Both the position numbers and the translations under genes were made by a program. Under the pieces are notes generated by a model. It saw only the letters and a program-made list of their open reading frames with translations, was not told the origin of the DNA and did not search any database. From JBBRMG01 sp038230955 (GTDB taxonomy: Bacteria; Patescibacteriota; Doudnabacteria; UBA920), in NCBI GenBank assembly GCA_038230955.1, contig JBBRMG010000014.1:1-30575 (forward strand): 30,575 nucleotides of DNA, given 5' to 3'. Position 1 is the stretch's first letter, and every line of letters begins with the position of its first letter. Below are positions 6,298 to 14,156 of the stretch, piece after piece.

Positions 6298-7344
6298 ATG
6301 ATCGAAACACCTCAAAAATTAGTCACACATACAATAATCATAACTCTGGCGGCGTTAGCATCGATTAGCGCAGTCGCGTTTAGCTTCTACTTTGTTTATG
6401 TAATTCGCACTGTGGTATTAGATTTGGTAATTGCTTTAGTAATTGCGGCAGCCCTTCAACCATTGGTGGCACTAATGGACCGAAAAGGCTTAGGCAAAAT
6501 TCCCGCTTCCCTCATTGCTATACTAGCCACGTTAATAATTGTAGGCGGGATAATCGCCGTTATAACCACCCCTCTAGTTGGTGAAACCAGCCGGCTTATT
6601 AACAACGTTCCGCAAATTGTGGACCAAGTTACTCATAACTCACAACTAGCGGCGCTGAACGATAAATATCATATCATCAACAACTTAGGGTTCAATGAAA
6701 GCTCGGTTTTATCATCCATAGCTGGGCACGGTCTCCCTGCTTTCTCTATTATATCGGGAATTATTGGCGGCCTCACTTCAGTCGTGGTTATAATAATTTT
6801 CACATTTTTTATTTTAGTCGATGGGCCGAGGGCTTGGTACCTACTGCTTCAAAATTTTCCTTCAAAGCGCCGCGCCAGAATAAATGCGACCGGTGAAAAA
6901 ATGATGCGGGCTGTTAGTGGGTTTGTTTCCGGCAACCTTTTTATTAGTTTAATTGCGGGCACTGTGACATTAATCGTATTATTAGCTTTTGGAGTTCCCT
7001 ATGCTTTTTCTCTAGCGATTCTTGTAGCGTTGTTAGACCTTATTCCCCTAATTGGTACTGCTTTGGCTACAATCATTGTCGGTCTAGTGGCCTTAACCCA
7101 AGGAGTAGTAGTTGCATTAATAGTAATTATTATTTTGCTCGGGTATCAATTTACTGAAAGCCACTTCATACAACCTTTGGTATATTCACGCTCAGTACAG
7201 CTGTCTGCGTTACTAATTATTGTGGCTACTTTGGTGGGCGCTGAATTAGCGGGAGTTATTGGGGTGCTGTTGGCCATACCTATAGCCGCGATAATTCAAA
7301 TTTTAATTATCGACTTATTCCTCTATAGTGCCGAAAACACTTAA
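6298..7344 (+). CDS. AI-2E family transporter (PerM/UPF0118-like)
   Basis: 348 aa, about seven or eight membrane segments in the family's layout: two N-terminal helices, a less hydrophobic stretch (about 90-145), then five or six C-terminal helices. Family marks include IFTFFILVDG, the GVPYAFSLAILVALLDLIPL segment and the ESHFIQPLVYSRSVQLSAL block. Characterised members export autoinducer-2 or act as Na+/H+ antiporters; many are uncharacterised, so the substrate is open. The MFS exporter starts just after its stop, which indicates an operon. Confidence 0.9.
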   Translation: MIETPQKLVTHTIIITLAALASISAVAFSFYFVYVIRTVVLDLVIALVIAAALQPLVALMDRKGLGKIPASLIAILATLIIVGGIIAVITTPLVGETSRLINNVPQIVDQVTHNSQLAALNDKYHIINNLGFNESSVLSSIAGHGLPAFSIISGIIGGLTSVVVIIIFTFFILVDGPRAWYLLLQNFPSKRRARINATGEKMMRAVSGFVSGNLFISLIAGTVTLIVLLAFGVPYAFSLAILVALLDLIPLIGTALATIIVGLVALTQGVVVALIVIIILLGYQFTESHFIQPLVYSRSVQLSALLIIVATLVGAELAGVIGVLLAIPIAAIIQILIIDLFLYSAENT

Positions 7345-7348
7345 AAGC

Positions 7349-8857
7349 ATGGAGCAGTTTAGCATCAAGTCTACCAAAGGCAGACTAGTTCTACTGGCCG
7401 CCATTCTCGCTAGTGGCATGGCGTTCTTTGATGGATCTACTACTAGCGTTGCGTTACCTACTATTCAGTCTTTCTTTCATGCCAGCATTACCCAGGTCCA
7501 GTGGGTAGTTAATGCCTTTGTTCTAACTTTGGCGGCGTTACTATTATTGTCCGGCTCCCTAGGCGATAAATTTGGCAGGGAAAAAATATTTAGCTTAGGT
7601 ATTACTCTGTTCATTGTTGCTTCGCTGTTCTCTGCCCTGTCGCGTCATATAAATTACTTAATCTTTTTCCAAGCTTTGCAAGGACTGGGCGCAGCCATGA
7701 TGATTCCCGGCAGCTTGGCTATAATCAACAGCTCATTCGAACAAAGCTCTAGGGGCAAAGTCATTGGCATGTGGGCTGGGTATTCTGCCGGTATTGCAGC
7801 CGCAGGCCCATTTTTGGGTGGCTGGCTCACCCAAACATTTGGCTGGCCTGCCGTGTGGTTTATTAATGTGCCCATTGGGGCTGTTGCGCTATTTGTGGCG
7901 TTAAAGTTTGTTCCGGAAAGTAAAAATCCCGATGCCAAAAAACTGAATTGGCTCGGTTCCATTTTGTTAGCTGCAGGATTACTAAGCTTGGCCTATGGTT
8001 TAATGCAAGCGCCCACAATTGGTTGGTATCACTGGCTCAGTGGTGGAGCCGTTGTGCTAAGCATTATTATTTTGATAGTATTCGCAGTCAGTCAGATTGA
8101 AAGCGCCTCACCATTGGTGCCATTGCAAATCTTTAAATCTCGTCTGGTCACCGGTGCCAACTTGGTGACATTACTGGTCTACTTTTCATTAGCCGGCGTG
8201 TTCTTCTTTCTCATGCTAAACTTACAACAAATTCAAGGTTATTCTCCGCTAGTTGCCGGGTTAGCCACGTTACCTCCCATTATTATCATTACATTTCTAT
8301 CTGGGCCAGCTGGGAGTTTGTCTGATAAAATTGGGCCCCGGTTACAAATGATTCTGGGACCAACACTGGTAGCAATAGGAATGGGGCTGTTTGCGAGGGC
8401 CGGGCTACATGCCAATTACTTTACCACATTCTTTCCAGCTCAAATTGCTTTTGGTGCCGGCATGTGTTTATTAATTGCGCCGTTGACTAAATCAGCTATG
8501 GCTGTGCCTGCTCAATACTCTGGAGCGGCATCGGGCGTCAACAATGCTATTTCTCGCATCGCCTCCATGCTGGCGATTGCCATTCTTGGCACTGTGATAC
8601 TATCCACTTTCTACAGCGGCCTAAAAATTAGGCTGGCGCAGTCCTCTCTCAGTCCACAACAGCAGGAACAAATCTACATACAAAAAAACAAACTCGCGGG
8701 CATAGAAATACCAGCGGAGTTTCCCTCAGAAGCTAAGACAATAGTCCAAAATTCTTTCATTCACTCTTTTAGGTTGGCTATGCTCACTAATATGATTCTG
8801 TGCTTGCTGGCAGCAGTAATTGCATTTATTACAATTAAAAACAATAAACATGAATAA
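7349..8857 (+). CDS. MFS transporter, 14-TM EmrB/QacA (DHA2) family
   Basis: About 502 aa with 14 predicted membrane helices. DHA2 marks include the first-helix FFDGSTTSVALPTIQ, the loop motif GSLGDKFGREK, the PGSLAIINSSF segment after GLGAAMM, and WFINVPIGAVAL. Such proteins are proton-driven exporters of drugs or other amphipathic molecules. The ATG at 7349, 5 bp after the previous stop, is preferred; an in-frame GTG at 7328 would overlap the upstream gene and add only seven polar residues. The last 8 bp overlap the next small gene. Confidence 0.93.
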   Translation: MEQFSIKSTKGRLVLLAAILASGMAFFDGSTTSVALPTIQSFFHASITQVQWVVNAFVLTLAALLLLSGSLGDKFGREKIFSLGITLFIVASLFSALSRHINYLIFFQALQGLGAAMMIPGSLAIINSSFEQSSRGKVIGMWAGYSAGIAAAGPFLGGWLTQTFGWPAVWFINVPIGAVALFVALKFVPESKNPDAKKLNWLGSILLAAGLLSLAYGLMQAPTIGWYHWLSGGAVVLSIIILIVFAVSQIESASPLVPLQIFKSRLVTGANLVTLLVYFSLAGVFFFLMLNLQQIQGYSPLVAGLATLPPIIIITFLSGPAGSLSDKIGPRLQMILGPTLVAIGMGLFARAGLHANYFTTFFPAQIAFGAGMCLLIAPLTKSAMAVPAQYSGAASGVNNAISRIASMLAIAILGTVILSTFYSGLKIRLAQSSLSPQQQEQIYIQKNKLAGIEIPAEFPSEAKTIVQNSFIHSFRLAMLTNMILCLLAAVIAFITIKNNKHE

Positions 8858-9017
8858 AATAAAAATAGGACATCACACATTTCCTGGAGCATTATGGTTT
8901 ATCGGATGGTTATTTACTATCGGTTTCCTACACTTAGTATTTTGGCAGGGAGTACTGGCGCTCATTATTTGGCCTTACTACCTGGGTCATAATATCGCCA
9001 GTTTAACTCATCGCTAA
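8850..9017 (+). CDS. Small membrane protein (55 aa)
   Basis: Starting at ATG 8850, overlapping the exporter's stop by 8 bp, the product has a short basic N-terminus and a nearly continuous hydrophobic stretch (residues 12-47) that could form two short helices, ending in HNIASLTHR. The overlap with the MFS gene and the terminator right after it mark it as the last gene of the transporter operon. It could be a small partner of the exporter, but no family is recognised. Confidence 0.65.
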   Translation: MNKIKIGHHTFPGALWFIGWLFTIGFLHLVFWQGVLALIIWPYYLGHNIASLTHR

Positions 9018-9034
9018 TCTGGTTTTTAAAAATT

Positions 9035-9064
9035 AACCGGCTAACAATTTGTTAACCGGTTTTT
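9035..9064. terminator. Intrinsic terminator of the transporter operon
   Basis: A 13-bp inverted repeat (9035-9047 and 9049-9061, one mismatch) ending in TTTTT. The left flank is A-rich, so it can also work for the convergent gene ending at 9072. Confidence 0.8.
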
Positions 9065-9071
9065 CGAATAC

Positions 9072-9659
9072 CTAAATATCTTGCCAGAACTGTTTCCACG
9101 CCTTTCCTGCTTGCGCTTTGCCATACGCAACTGCGTTTTGGTCCTGCTCCTGCGCCAGCAACTCCTCCAGGTTGCTGCCGTGATGTACATCATGCTCAAT
9201 ATGATCGATTAAATGATACATGGCATGGTCTGGTAATTGAGGCCAGTACTGTTTTAGCAATTTCACTAGGTACTCATAGTGCTCCGGAACTAAACTTTCC
9301 GATGCAGCAATGGCCGCCGCCCCCACAAGAAAATTGGAATTATCGACAAGTCGATTAAATTCGGTGACTACCGCGATTGCCGCTGGGTGCGGATTATCTC
9401 CCAGCTGGCCAATAGCTCCTTGCGGTTTCCAGGAGTCATAATTAATTCCAAGATACTGAAGTAGGCGCTTCCGCCCCTCACAATGCGCAGGTCCAGGATA
9501 CAAATCACTGGCCCCCTGCTCTTCCGCCAGATTAGCCTGCAGAGCAAGCCTAATTGGACCGTCGGGCACTTTGACCAAAAGCTTTTGCAGCAGTTGGCAA
9601 AAATAATGGCCGAATTGATAGCGAATAGCAACCATCTGAGCCACTTGGTCTTTAGTCAT
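9072..9659 (-). CDS. Heme-oxygenase-fold, TenA/PqqC-like diiron-type protein
   Basis: 195 aa, all helical. It has the metal-ligand pattern of heme-oxygenase-like diiron oxidases such as CADD: an acidic pair in helix 2 (Glu46 and Glu47, AEEQGASDLYPG), His59, Glu121 (AAIAASESLVPEHYEYL) and an exact H-x3-D-x2-H motif at His153, Asp157, His160. Members carry out O2-dependent oxidations (e.g. p-aminobenzoate synthesis, cofactor or amino-acid cleavage); the substrate here is unknown. A strong AAGGAG Shine-Dalgarno lies 5 nt before the ATG. It is divergent from a TrmB-family regulator that probably controls it. Confidence 0.75.
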   Translation of the reverse strand: MTKDQVAQMVAIRYQFGHYFCQLLQKLLVKVPDGPIRLALQANLAEEQGASDLYPGPAHCEGRKRLLQYLGINYDSWKPQGAIGQLGDNPHPAAIAVVTEFNRLVDNSNFLVGAAAIAASESLVPEHYEYLVKLLKQYWPQLPDHAMYHLIDHIEHDVHHGSNLEELLAQEQDQNAVAYGKAQAGKAWKQFWQDI

Positions 9660-9698
9660 AATCGTCTCCTTATTGATTGTTTTTTATTTTAACTGATA

Positions 9699-9727
9699 AT
9701 TATATATCTTATACTTATATGTGTTAA
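9699..9727 (-). promoter_or_regulatory. Promoter of the diiron-type protein gene
   Basis: On the minus strand, TTAACA (9722-9727), 17-nt spacer, TATAAT (9699-9704): close to the sigma-70-type consensus. About 40 nt of leader and a strong Shine-Dalgarno follow. Confidence 0.75.
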
Positions 9728-9763
9728 TACTTATCGACAATGTATTATCCAAATATATACATA

Positions 9764-9792
9764 TTGACACAAATAAGCCAATAATATATAAT
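9764..9792 (+). promoter_or_regulatory. Perfect consensus promoter of the TrmB-family regulator
   Basis: TTGACA (9764-9769), exactly 17 nt, TATAAT (9787-9792). This is the strongest promoter by sequence in the window. Confidence 0.85.
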
Positions 9793-9801
9793 ATATATGT
9801 A

Positions 9802-9817
9802 GTCGGAAATATTCGAC
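9802..9817. promoter_or_regulatory. Possible operator in the leader of the TrmB-family gene
   Basis: The imperfect palindrome GTCGGAAATATTCGAC lies just downstream of the expected transcription start and 20 nt before the ATG. A related ATCGACA occurs at 9733-9739 in the divergent promoter. Autoregulation is inferred. Confidence 0.45.
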
Positions 9818-9837
9818 ATATTTAAAATACTTGTTCT

Positions 9838-10575
9838 ATGGCCTTAAAAGATGATTTAAAAGAGTTTGGTTTAGACGACAAAAAAGCTAAGGTTTACTTA
9901 GCATTGCTAGAGTTAGGACAGGCCAAAGTCCATGAAATCGCTCATAAAGCCGGGGTTGCTCGACCTAGCGCCTATGACTTATTGGAGAAGCTGACCAAGG
10001 ACGGATTAGCTGGCTCGTACGAGAAACATAAAATTCGCTATTATATTGCTAGCGACCCGGGAAAAATGAAACGCACTCTCGCAGAGAAACAACAAGCGTT
10101 AGACCATCTGCTGCCCGAATTGAAATCAGTCTATAACTCCTTGAAAGCCAAACCCAAAATATCGTTCTACGAAGGAGTTGAGGGTATCAAAACTGTATTT
10201 GAAGATACTCTTACAGCCAAAGACAAAAATTTGCGTGGAATTCTGTCTATGGAGGACTTGTTTAAAATTCCTGGTGAAAGATATATGGATGATTACGTGG
10301 ATCGCCGGATCAAGCTGGGGTACCAGCTACGCGTTATAAGAAGTAAGCCGAAAGAAATCGCCGAAGTTTGGCTTCCTGGACAAACAGAAAAAAGAAATGT
10401 CCGCTATCCCCCAACAAATATGCTATTTGATATGACTACTTATATTTATGACAGTAAGGTTGGCCTAATTGCTTCCCAAAAAGAAAACTTTGGCATGATT
10501 ATTGAAAGTGAGGGTCACGCCAACAATATGGGACTGCTGTTTGAATCGCTCTGGCAAATAAGCTCTAAAGCTTAG
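9838..10575 (+). CDS. TrmB-family transcriptional regulator
   Basis: 245 aa. Residues 1-75 are the TrmB winged helix: LKEFGLDDKKAKVYLALLEL, then VHEIAHKAGVARPSAYDLLE and a wing. A linker helix (80-105) leads to a PLD-like C-terminal domain starting at KPKISFYEGVEGIKTVFED, with YMDDYVDRRIKLGYQLRVI and MIIESEGHANNMGLLFESLW. TrmB proteins sense sugars or other small molecules; the ligand here is unknown. A very strong promoter with an internal palindrome suggests autorepression and control of the divergent diiron-type gene. Confidence 0.9.
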   Translation: MALKDDLKEFGLDDKKAKVYLALLELGQAKVHEIAHKAGVARPSAYDLLEKLTKDGLAGSYEKHKIRYYIASDPGKMKRTLAEKQQALDHLLPELKSVYNSLKAKPKISFYEGVEGIKTVFEDTLTAKDKNLRGILSMEDLFKIPGERYMDDYVDRRIKLGYQLRVIRSKPKEIAEVWLPGQTEKRNVRYPPTNMLFDMTTYIYDSKVGLIASQKENFGMIIESEGHANNMGLLFESLWQISSKA

Positions 10576-10691
10576 ACCCCACGCCCATAAAAGATTTTAT
10601 AAATACTTTAACTTGGTGTGTTAAACTTATTTTAAGTAGTTTGGATAATTTATTTATCCTATCTTGAGCGACACTTCCTTATACTGTTCTT

Positions 10692-10916
10692 ATGTACAAA
10701 ATTTACATAAAACACAATTATAGCGGAAGCCTAAGGAACCAATTTAGTTACCGGCAAATTGAAAAGATTTCTCAATTGTTCTCCGATTTTGGAATGCTAA
10801 TAGCTGGTTCAGTTATTGTGCCCAGTATACTTGGAACCCCCAATATGTTTGCCATCTTCGTAGGTATAATATTATTCGCATCATTTTTATCATTTAGTTT
10901 ACTATTAATTAAATAA
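10692..10916 (+). CDS. Small membrane protein (74 aa)
   Basis: A basic, polar first third (residues 1-28) followed by two hydrophobic segments (about 34-50 and 53-72) separated by a Gly/Pro turn at SILGTPN. A TATACT hexamer ends 6 nt before the ATG, so the message is probably leaderless. No family recognised. It is followed within 5 bp by a second tiny membrane ORF, and both share the terminator at 11013-11040. Confidence 0.55.
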   Translation: MYKIYIKHNYSGSLRNQFSYRQIEKISQLFSDFGMLIAGSVIVPSILGTPNMFAIFVGIILFASFLSFSLLLIK

Positions 10917-10920
10917 GCAT

Positions 10921-11028
10921 ATGTTGATAATACTCTATATAGTTTTTGGGATAATGGGCACGATTTTGTTTTTAATTGCCTACCCATCAGCAAAAAGATT
11001 ACGCAAAGATACAAAAAAGCCTCTATGA
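10921..11028 (+). CDS. Possible 35-aa single-TM peptide ending inside a terminator
   Basis: ATG 10921 opens 35 codons: one hydrophobic helix (MLIILYIVFGIMGTILFLIA) and a basic tail (YPSAKRLRKDTKKPL). The topology is like KdpF- or CydX-sized accessory peptides, though no sequence match is claimed. Its TGA stop lies in the loop/right arm of the terminator hairpin, so a terminating ribosome would cover the stem. It starts 5 bp after the 74-aa gene. A short ORF like this could also be chance. Confidence 0.4.
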   Translation: MLIILYIVFGIMGTILFLIAYPSAKRLRKDTKKPL

Positions 11029-11040
11029 GAGGCTTTTTTT
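11013..11040. terminator. Bidirectional intrinsic terminator
   Basis: A 12-bp perfect stem (11013-11024 and 11028-11039) with a 3-nt loop and T-runs on both strands. It ends the small-membrane-protein transcript and can also end the SOD operon. Confidence 0.9.
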
Positions 11041-11095
11041 AATATTGCAAAATTGCTTATAGCCTAAACCAATAACAAAACTGGCATAGGTTAGC

Positions 11096-11605
11096 CTAAG
11101 TAGCTTTAATAATGCCGCAGGCAATTCTGGGTCCACCACTGACACCAGATCCGTGCTCCCCACCTTTGTAGGGATCGGGGTTGCCGTGCACCATGAGAGA
11201 AGTTCCTTCGCCAGTCAAAATGCATAGTGGTCCGTCTGATAAAGTAACGCGGTTCGTCACCGCTTCTAACTTACCTGTGCCGTCAGCCTGAATTTCAATG
11301 TTCGGCAAGTCTCCTGCGTGAAAAGGATGATTAACGTCGGGGTCTGAGTTGCCAGCTGGGCCTGGATCGAAGTGTCCACCAGCACATTTAAATTCACCAC
11401 CACAGTCAGCTTTTTCGTGAATATGCACTGCATGCAATCCGGGCTTCAACGTTTCTACACTACCTTTCATGGTCAGTGTAATCTTCACTAATTTCTGAGT
11501 GCCAAATTCATACTCTATAAATTCCGCGTGACCCTCCAGCTCTTTGCCAGTTAAATCGGCAGTGGCTCGCATTATCTCTACGCCCTCAAATGAAAATAGT
11601 TCCAT
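11096..11605 (-). CDS. Cu/Zn superoxide dismutase family protein
   Basis: 169 aa with the complete pattern of a Cu/Zn SOD: copper ligands His61 and His63 (GLHAVHIHEKADC), bridging His78 (CAGGHFDP), zinc-side His93, His96 and Asp99 (HPFHAGDLPNI), copper His140 (SLMVHGNPDPY), the active-site Arg160 and disulfide Cys163 (GGPRIACGII), and a partner Cys68 or Cys74. No signal peptide or anchor is visible, although bacterial SodC enzymes are usually exported, so it may be cytoplasmic. A shorter start at Met12 is possible. It lies 25 bp after the TrhO gene; a TATAAT across the TrhO stop could be an internal promoter. Confidence 0.92.
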   Translation of the reverse strand: MELFSFEGVEIMRATADLTGKELEGHAEFIEYEFGTQKLVKITLTMKGSVETLKPGLHAVHIHEKADCGGEFKCAGGHFDPGPAGNSDPDVNHPFHAGDLPNIEIQADGTGKLEAVTNRVTLSDGPLCILTGEGTSLMVHGNPDPYKGGEHGSGVSGGPRIACGIIKAT

Positions 11606-11630
11606 ATTTATTTTGTTAATTACACTAATA

Positions 11631-12518
11631 TTATACTACCAACTCCACTTTGCACCCTTGTTTGCAGAGAAAGCTTGGCCCGGCGACTAATTCGCATTCA
11701 GCACAAGCAATTAGTTGGCGATGACAATTACCATCAAAGCAATTAGTAAACCGTTCGCACGGTTTTTCGCAGATTGTACATTGTCCTACTATTTGATGCT
11801 TCGAGTCATCCGTGTAAAATCCCATGGCCATTCTAGTATCGAATACATAGAGCTTGCCTAGGAAATTTTCGTTCGGATATTTTTCCATATAAGAAACTAT
11901 CCCTCCGTCCAATTGATAGACGTCACTAAACCCTTGCGACAATAAGTAACCGGAAGCCTTTTCACACCGGACGCCACCAGTACAGACAGTGACCACAGTT
12001 TTATCTTTCAAATGGATTAGGCTTTCAATGAACTGGGGCAGGTCACGAAAATTATCCATCGACGGCAATATTGATCCTTCAAATCGGCCAATTAAATGTT
12101 CATATGCGTTGCGCATGTCTACTATATAAAACTCTTTGCCTGAGTTAATCCATTCATGTAATATTTCAGGTGGTAACTTTGTTCCGCTCAGCACATTCGG
12201 GTCAATATCACAGGATTCCAAACCAAGAGTCACAATCTCACTTCGCACTTTGACCATCAATTTATGAAAAGCGCTTCCTGTGCCAACACTGCGTTTAATG
12301 TGCACATCTGAGAATTGAGGGTCAGCCAAAAACAGATTTAAATAAGCTGCCACATTTTCTGTGGTTCCTTCAAAAGTAGCATTAATGCCCTCGCTAGCTA
12401 TTAACGTGCGACCCCGTAAATTAAACCGTTGTTGCATTTCCCGTTGTTGCTGAGCAAATACCTGGGGATTAGCAATATGGGTATATTTATAAAATAGGAT
12501 TATTTCGAATTCGTTCAT
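11631..12518 (-). CDS. trhO: tRNA uridine(34) hydroxylase TrhO (rhodanese family, YceA)
   Basis: 295 aa, the usual length. The N-terminal ferredoxin-like domain (1-95) includes RGRTLIASEGINATFEGT, then a rhodanese domain (about 118-215) with the catalytic loop VCTGGVRCEKASGYL (Cys179 and Cys185). The C-terminal Cys cluster (CTICEKPC, CFDGNCH, CAECE, CKQGC) likely binds zinc. The enzyme makes 5-hydroxyuridine at tRNA position 34 using O2. An extended -10 TGCTAGAAT ends 9 nt before the ATG, suggesting a leaderless message. It lies between the ABC-F and SOD genes on the same strand. Confidence 0.95.
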   Translation of the reverse strand: MNEFEIILFYKYTHIANPQVFAQQQREMQQRFNLRGRTLIASEGINATFEGTTENVAAYLNLFLADPQFSDVHIKRSVGTGSAFHKLMVKVRSEIVTLGLESCDIDPNVLSGTKLPPEILHEWINSGKEFYIVDMRNAYEHLIGRFEGSILPSMDNFRDLPQFIESLIHLKDKTVVTVCTGGVRCEKASGYLLSQGFSDVYQLDGGIVSYMEKYPNENFLGKLYVFDTRMAMGFYTDDSKHQIVGQCTICEKPCERFTNCFDGNCHRQLIACAECELVAGPSFLCKQGCKVELVV

Positions 12519-12527
12519 AACTCTTCA

Positions 12528-12536
12528 ATTCTAGCA
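12528..12536 (-). promoter_or_regulatory. Extended -10 of the trhO promoter
   Basis: Minus-strand TGCTAGAAT ends 9 nt before the trhO ATG; a weak TTTAGT lies 17 nt upstream. Confidence 0.5.
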
Positions 12537-12562
12537 GATTCTGGTGCTATACTAAACCCATT

Positions 12563-14038
12563 TTAAAAGTCTAAATCGATTGTTTCATCAATCCGAATTT
12601 GCGCCACGAAGTCGGGAACGTGGGAGACCATGACCATGGCACCTTCATAAGCGCTCAGAGCTTCAGCAATAACCGGCAAGTGTCTGAAATTAATGTGGTT
12701 AGTCGGCTCGTCTAATATAAGCAGGCCGGGTTGCTGTAATACCAAGCGGCAAAACGCGAGCAAACCTTTCTGCCCTTCGGACATTGCGCCAATTTGGTTG
12801 CCAAGTAGTTTTCCCTCAAGCAAAAAACCGGCAGCAGTAGAACGTAAGGTGTGTTCATCAAATTCTCGCATTACAGCTTTCAAAGTGTCGTAACCAGTCT
12901 GCTTAAAATCAAAATTGCTGAAATCCTGTTTGTAATAGCCCACTCGAGCTTCTTTGGCGATGACGAAGCCTTCGCCTTTATTGTCAGCAGTTAATTTTTC
13001 TAACAGCGTGCTTTTACCAATTCCATTAGGACCCGCAATAACTACATGAGTGTTTTTGCGAATGATTATTTCTAGTTTTTTATTCACTAGCTTGCCGCCT
13101 TGGAAAGCAGATACAGAAGTAAACTCCAATATTTTCCCGTCAAAAAACGCATCAAACCGTTGGGCCGGGATAGTAAAATCGCGTATGGTTTTATCTTCCT
13201 GCCGAACACTGACCATACTTTCTTCTGCATCTTCTGCCGCTTCTCGCATGCGCTTAGCCACAGCCCGGAGTTTCCCTCCTTTATTGGCAAACACTTCGGC
13301 TTGCGACCGCTTTTCTCGAATTTCTACTTGCATTCGAGCATTTTGTAAATTTTCGCGCTCAATCCGATTTTTAATTTCTTCTACTACATCATAATAATTA
13401 CCAGAATACTGTTCTACTTTATTAGTGAATACATCGAGATACAGCACTCCGTCAGAAAAAGCATTAAGAAAATCGGCATCGTGAGAAATTACAATGCAAG
13501 TTTTTTCATACATCATCAAAAATCCTGTGAGATGCTCAATTCCCTGCTGATCCAAATTATTAGTCGGTTCATCTAGCAATAGAATATCAGGGGCTTGAAT
13601 AAGAGCATAAGCTAACAGCAAGCGCGCTTGTTGACCGCCCGAAAATTGCTTTACTAATTTTTTGTCATATTCCCCTTGCGGCAATTCTAGATGCACTACT
13701 TCCAATACATCTTTTATCAGTTTGTCTAAATTATATTTAATATCATGAAAGGCGCTAGCGAAATAATCATGCACCGTTAAATCCAAAGCATCAGCGGGCA
13801 TAACCTGACGAGCAATGGCGATTGTAGCGTCTTTTGGTGTACGATGAATGGCCCCTTCTTTTGGTTGTAACTCACCAGTTATCATTTTGAATAAAGAACT
13901 TTTGCCGGCACCATTCTGTCCCATTAAAGTAATCCGGCTGCCGGTACGTACAGAAAAACTGGCCTCATTCACAATGTGCTTACTATTGCCATATTCAAAT
14001 GTGACATCGGAAAACCGTAAGATTACGTTATCAGGCAT
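12563..14038 (-). CDS. ABC-F family ATPase (ribosome-associated translation factor)
   Basis: About 491 aa with two ABC domains and no membrane part. First domain: Walker A GQNGAGKSSLF, signature FSGGQQARLLLA, Walker B LLLDEPTNNLD. A charged linker helix pair (about 225-300) follows. Second domain: GPNGIGKSTLL, signature MSEGQKGLLA (Glu in place of the first Gly), and LLILDEPTNHIN (Asn where Asp is usual). ABC-F proteins act on the ribosome in translation control or antibiotic protection. The start at 14038 is set by a consensus promoter ending 9 nt before it; the longer frame to 14125 crosses that promoter. Confidence 0.93.
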   Translation of the reverse strand: MPDNVILRFSDVTFEYGNSKHIVNEASFSVRTGSRITLMGQNGAGKSSLFKMITGELQPKEGAIHRTPKDATIAIARQVMPADALDLTVHDYFASAFHDIKYNLDKLIKDVLEVVHLELPQGEYDKKLVKQFSGGQQARLLLAYALIQAPDILLLDEPTNNLDQQGIEHLTGFLMMYEKTCIVISHDADFLNAFSDGVLYLDVFTNKVEQYSGNYYDVVEEIKNRIERENLQNARMQVEIREKRSQAEVFANKGGKLRAVAKRMREAAEDAEESMVSVRQEDKTIRDFTIPAQRFDAFFDGKILEFTSVSAFQGGKLVNKKLEIIIRKNTHVVIAGPNGIGKSTLLEKLTADNKGEGFVIAKEARVGYYKQDFSNFDFKQTGYDTLKAVMREFDEHTLRSTAAGFLLEGKLLGNQIGAMSEGQKGLLAFCRLVLQQPGLLILDEPTNHINFRHLPVIAEALSAYEGAMVMVSHVPDFVAQIRIDETIDLDF

Positions 14039-14047
14039 AAGAGGTCT

Positions 14048-14076
14048 ATTATACCGTTTAAATGGGTGCGGGTCAA
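14048..14076 (-). promoter_or_regulatory. Promoter of the ABC-F gene
   Basis: Minus-strand TTGACC (14071-14076), 17-nt spacer, TATAAT (14048-14053). Initiation would fall 2-3 nt before the ATG, giving a nearly leaderless mRNA. Confidence 0.75.
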
Positions 14077-14156
14077 TATCCTGGGTTAAATTACTTCCAT
14101 TTAATGCTCTCGCTGCTCCGCTCATGCTATAGTAAATGTGTCACTAACTTACATTT

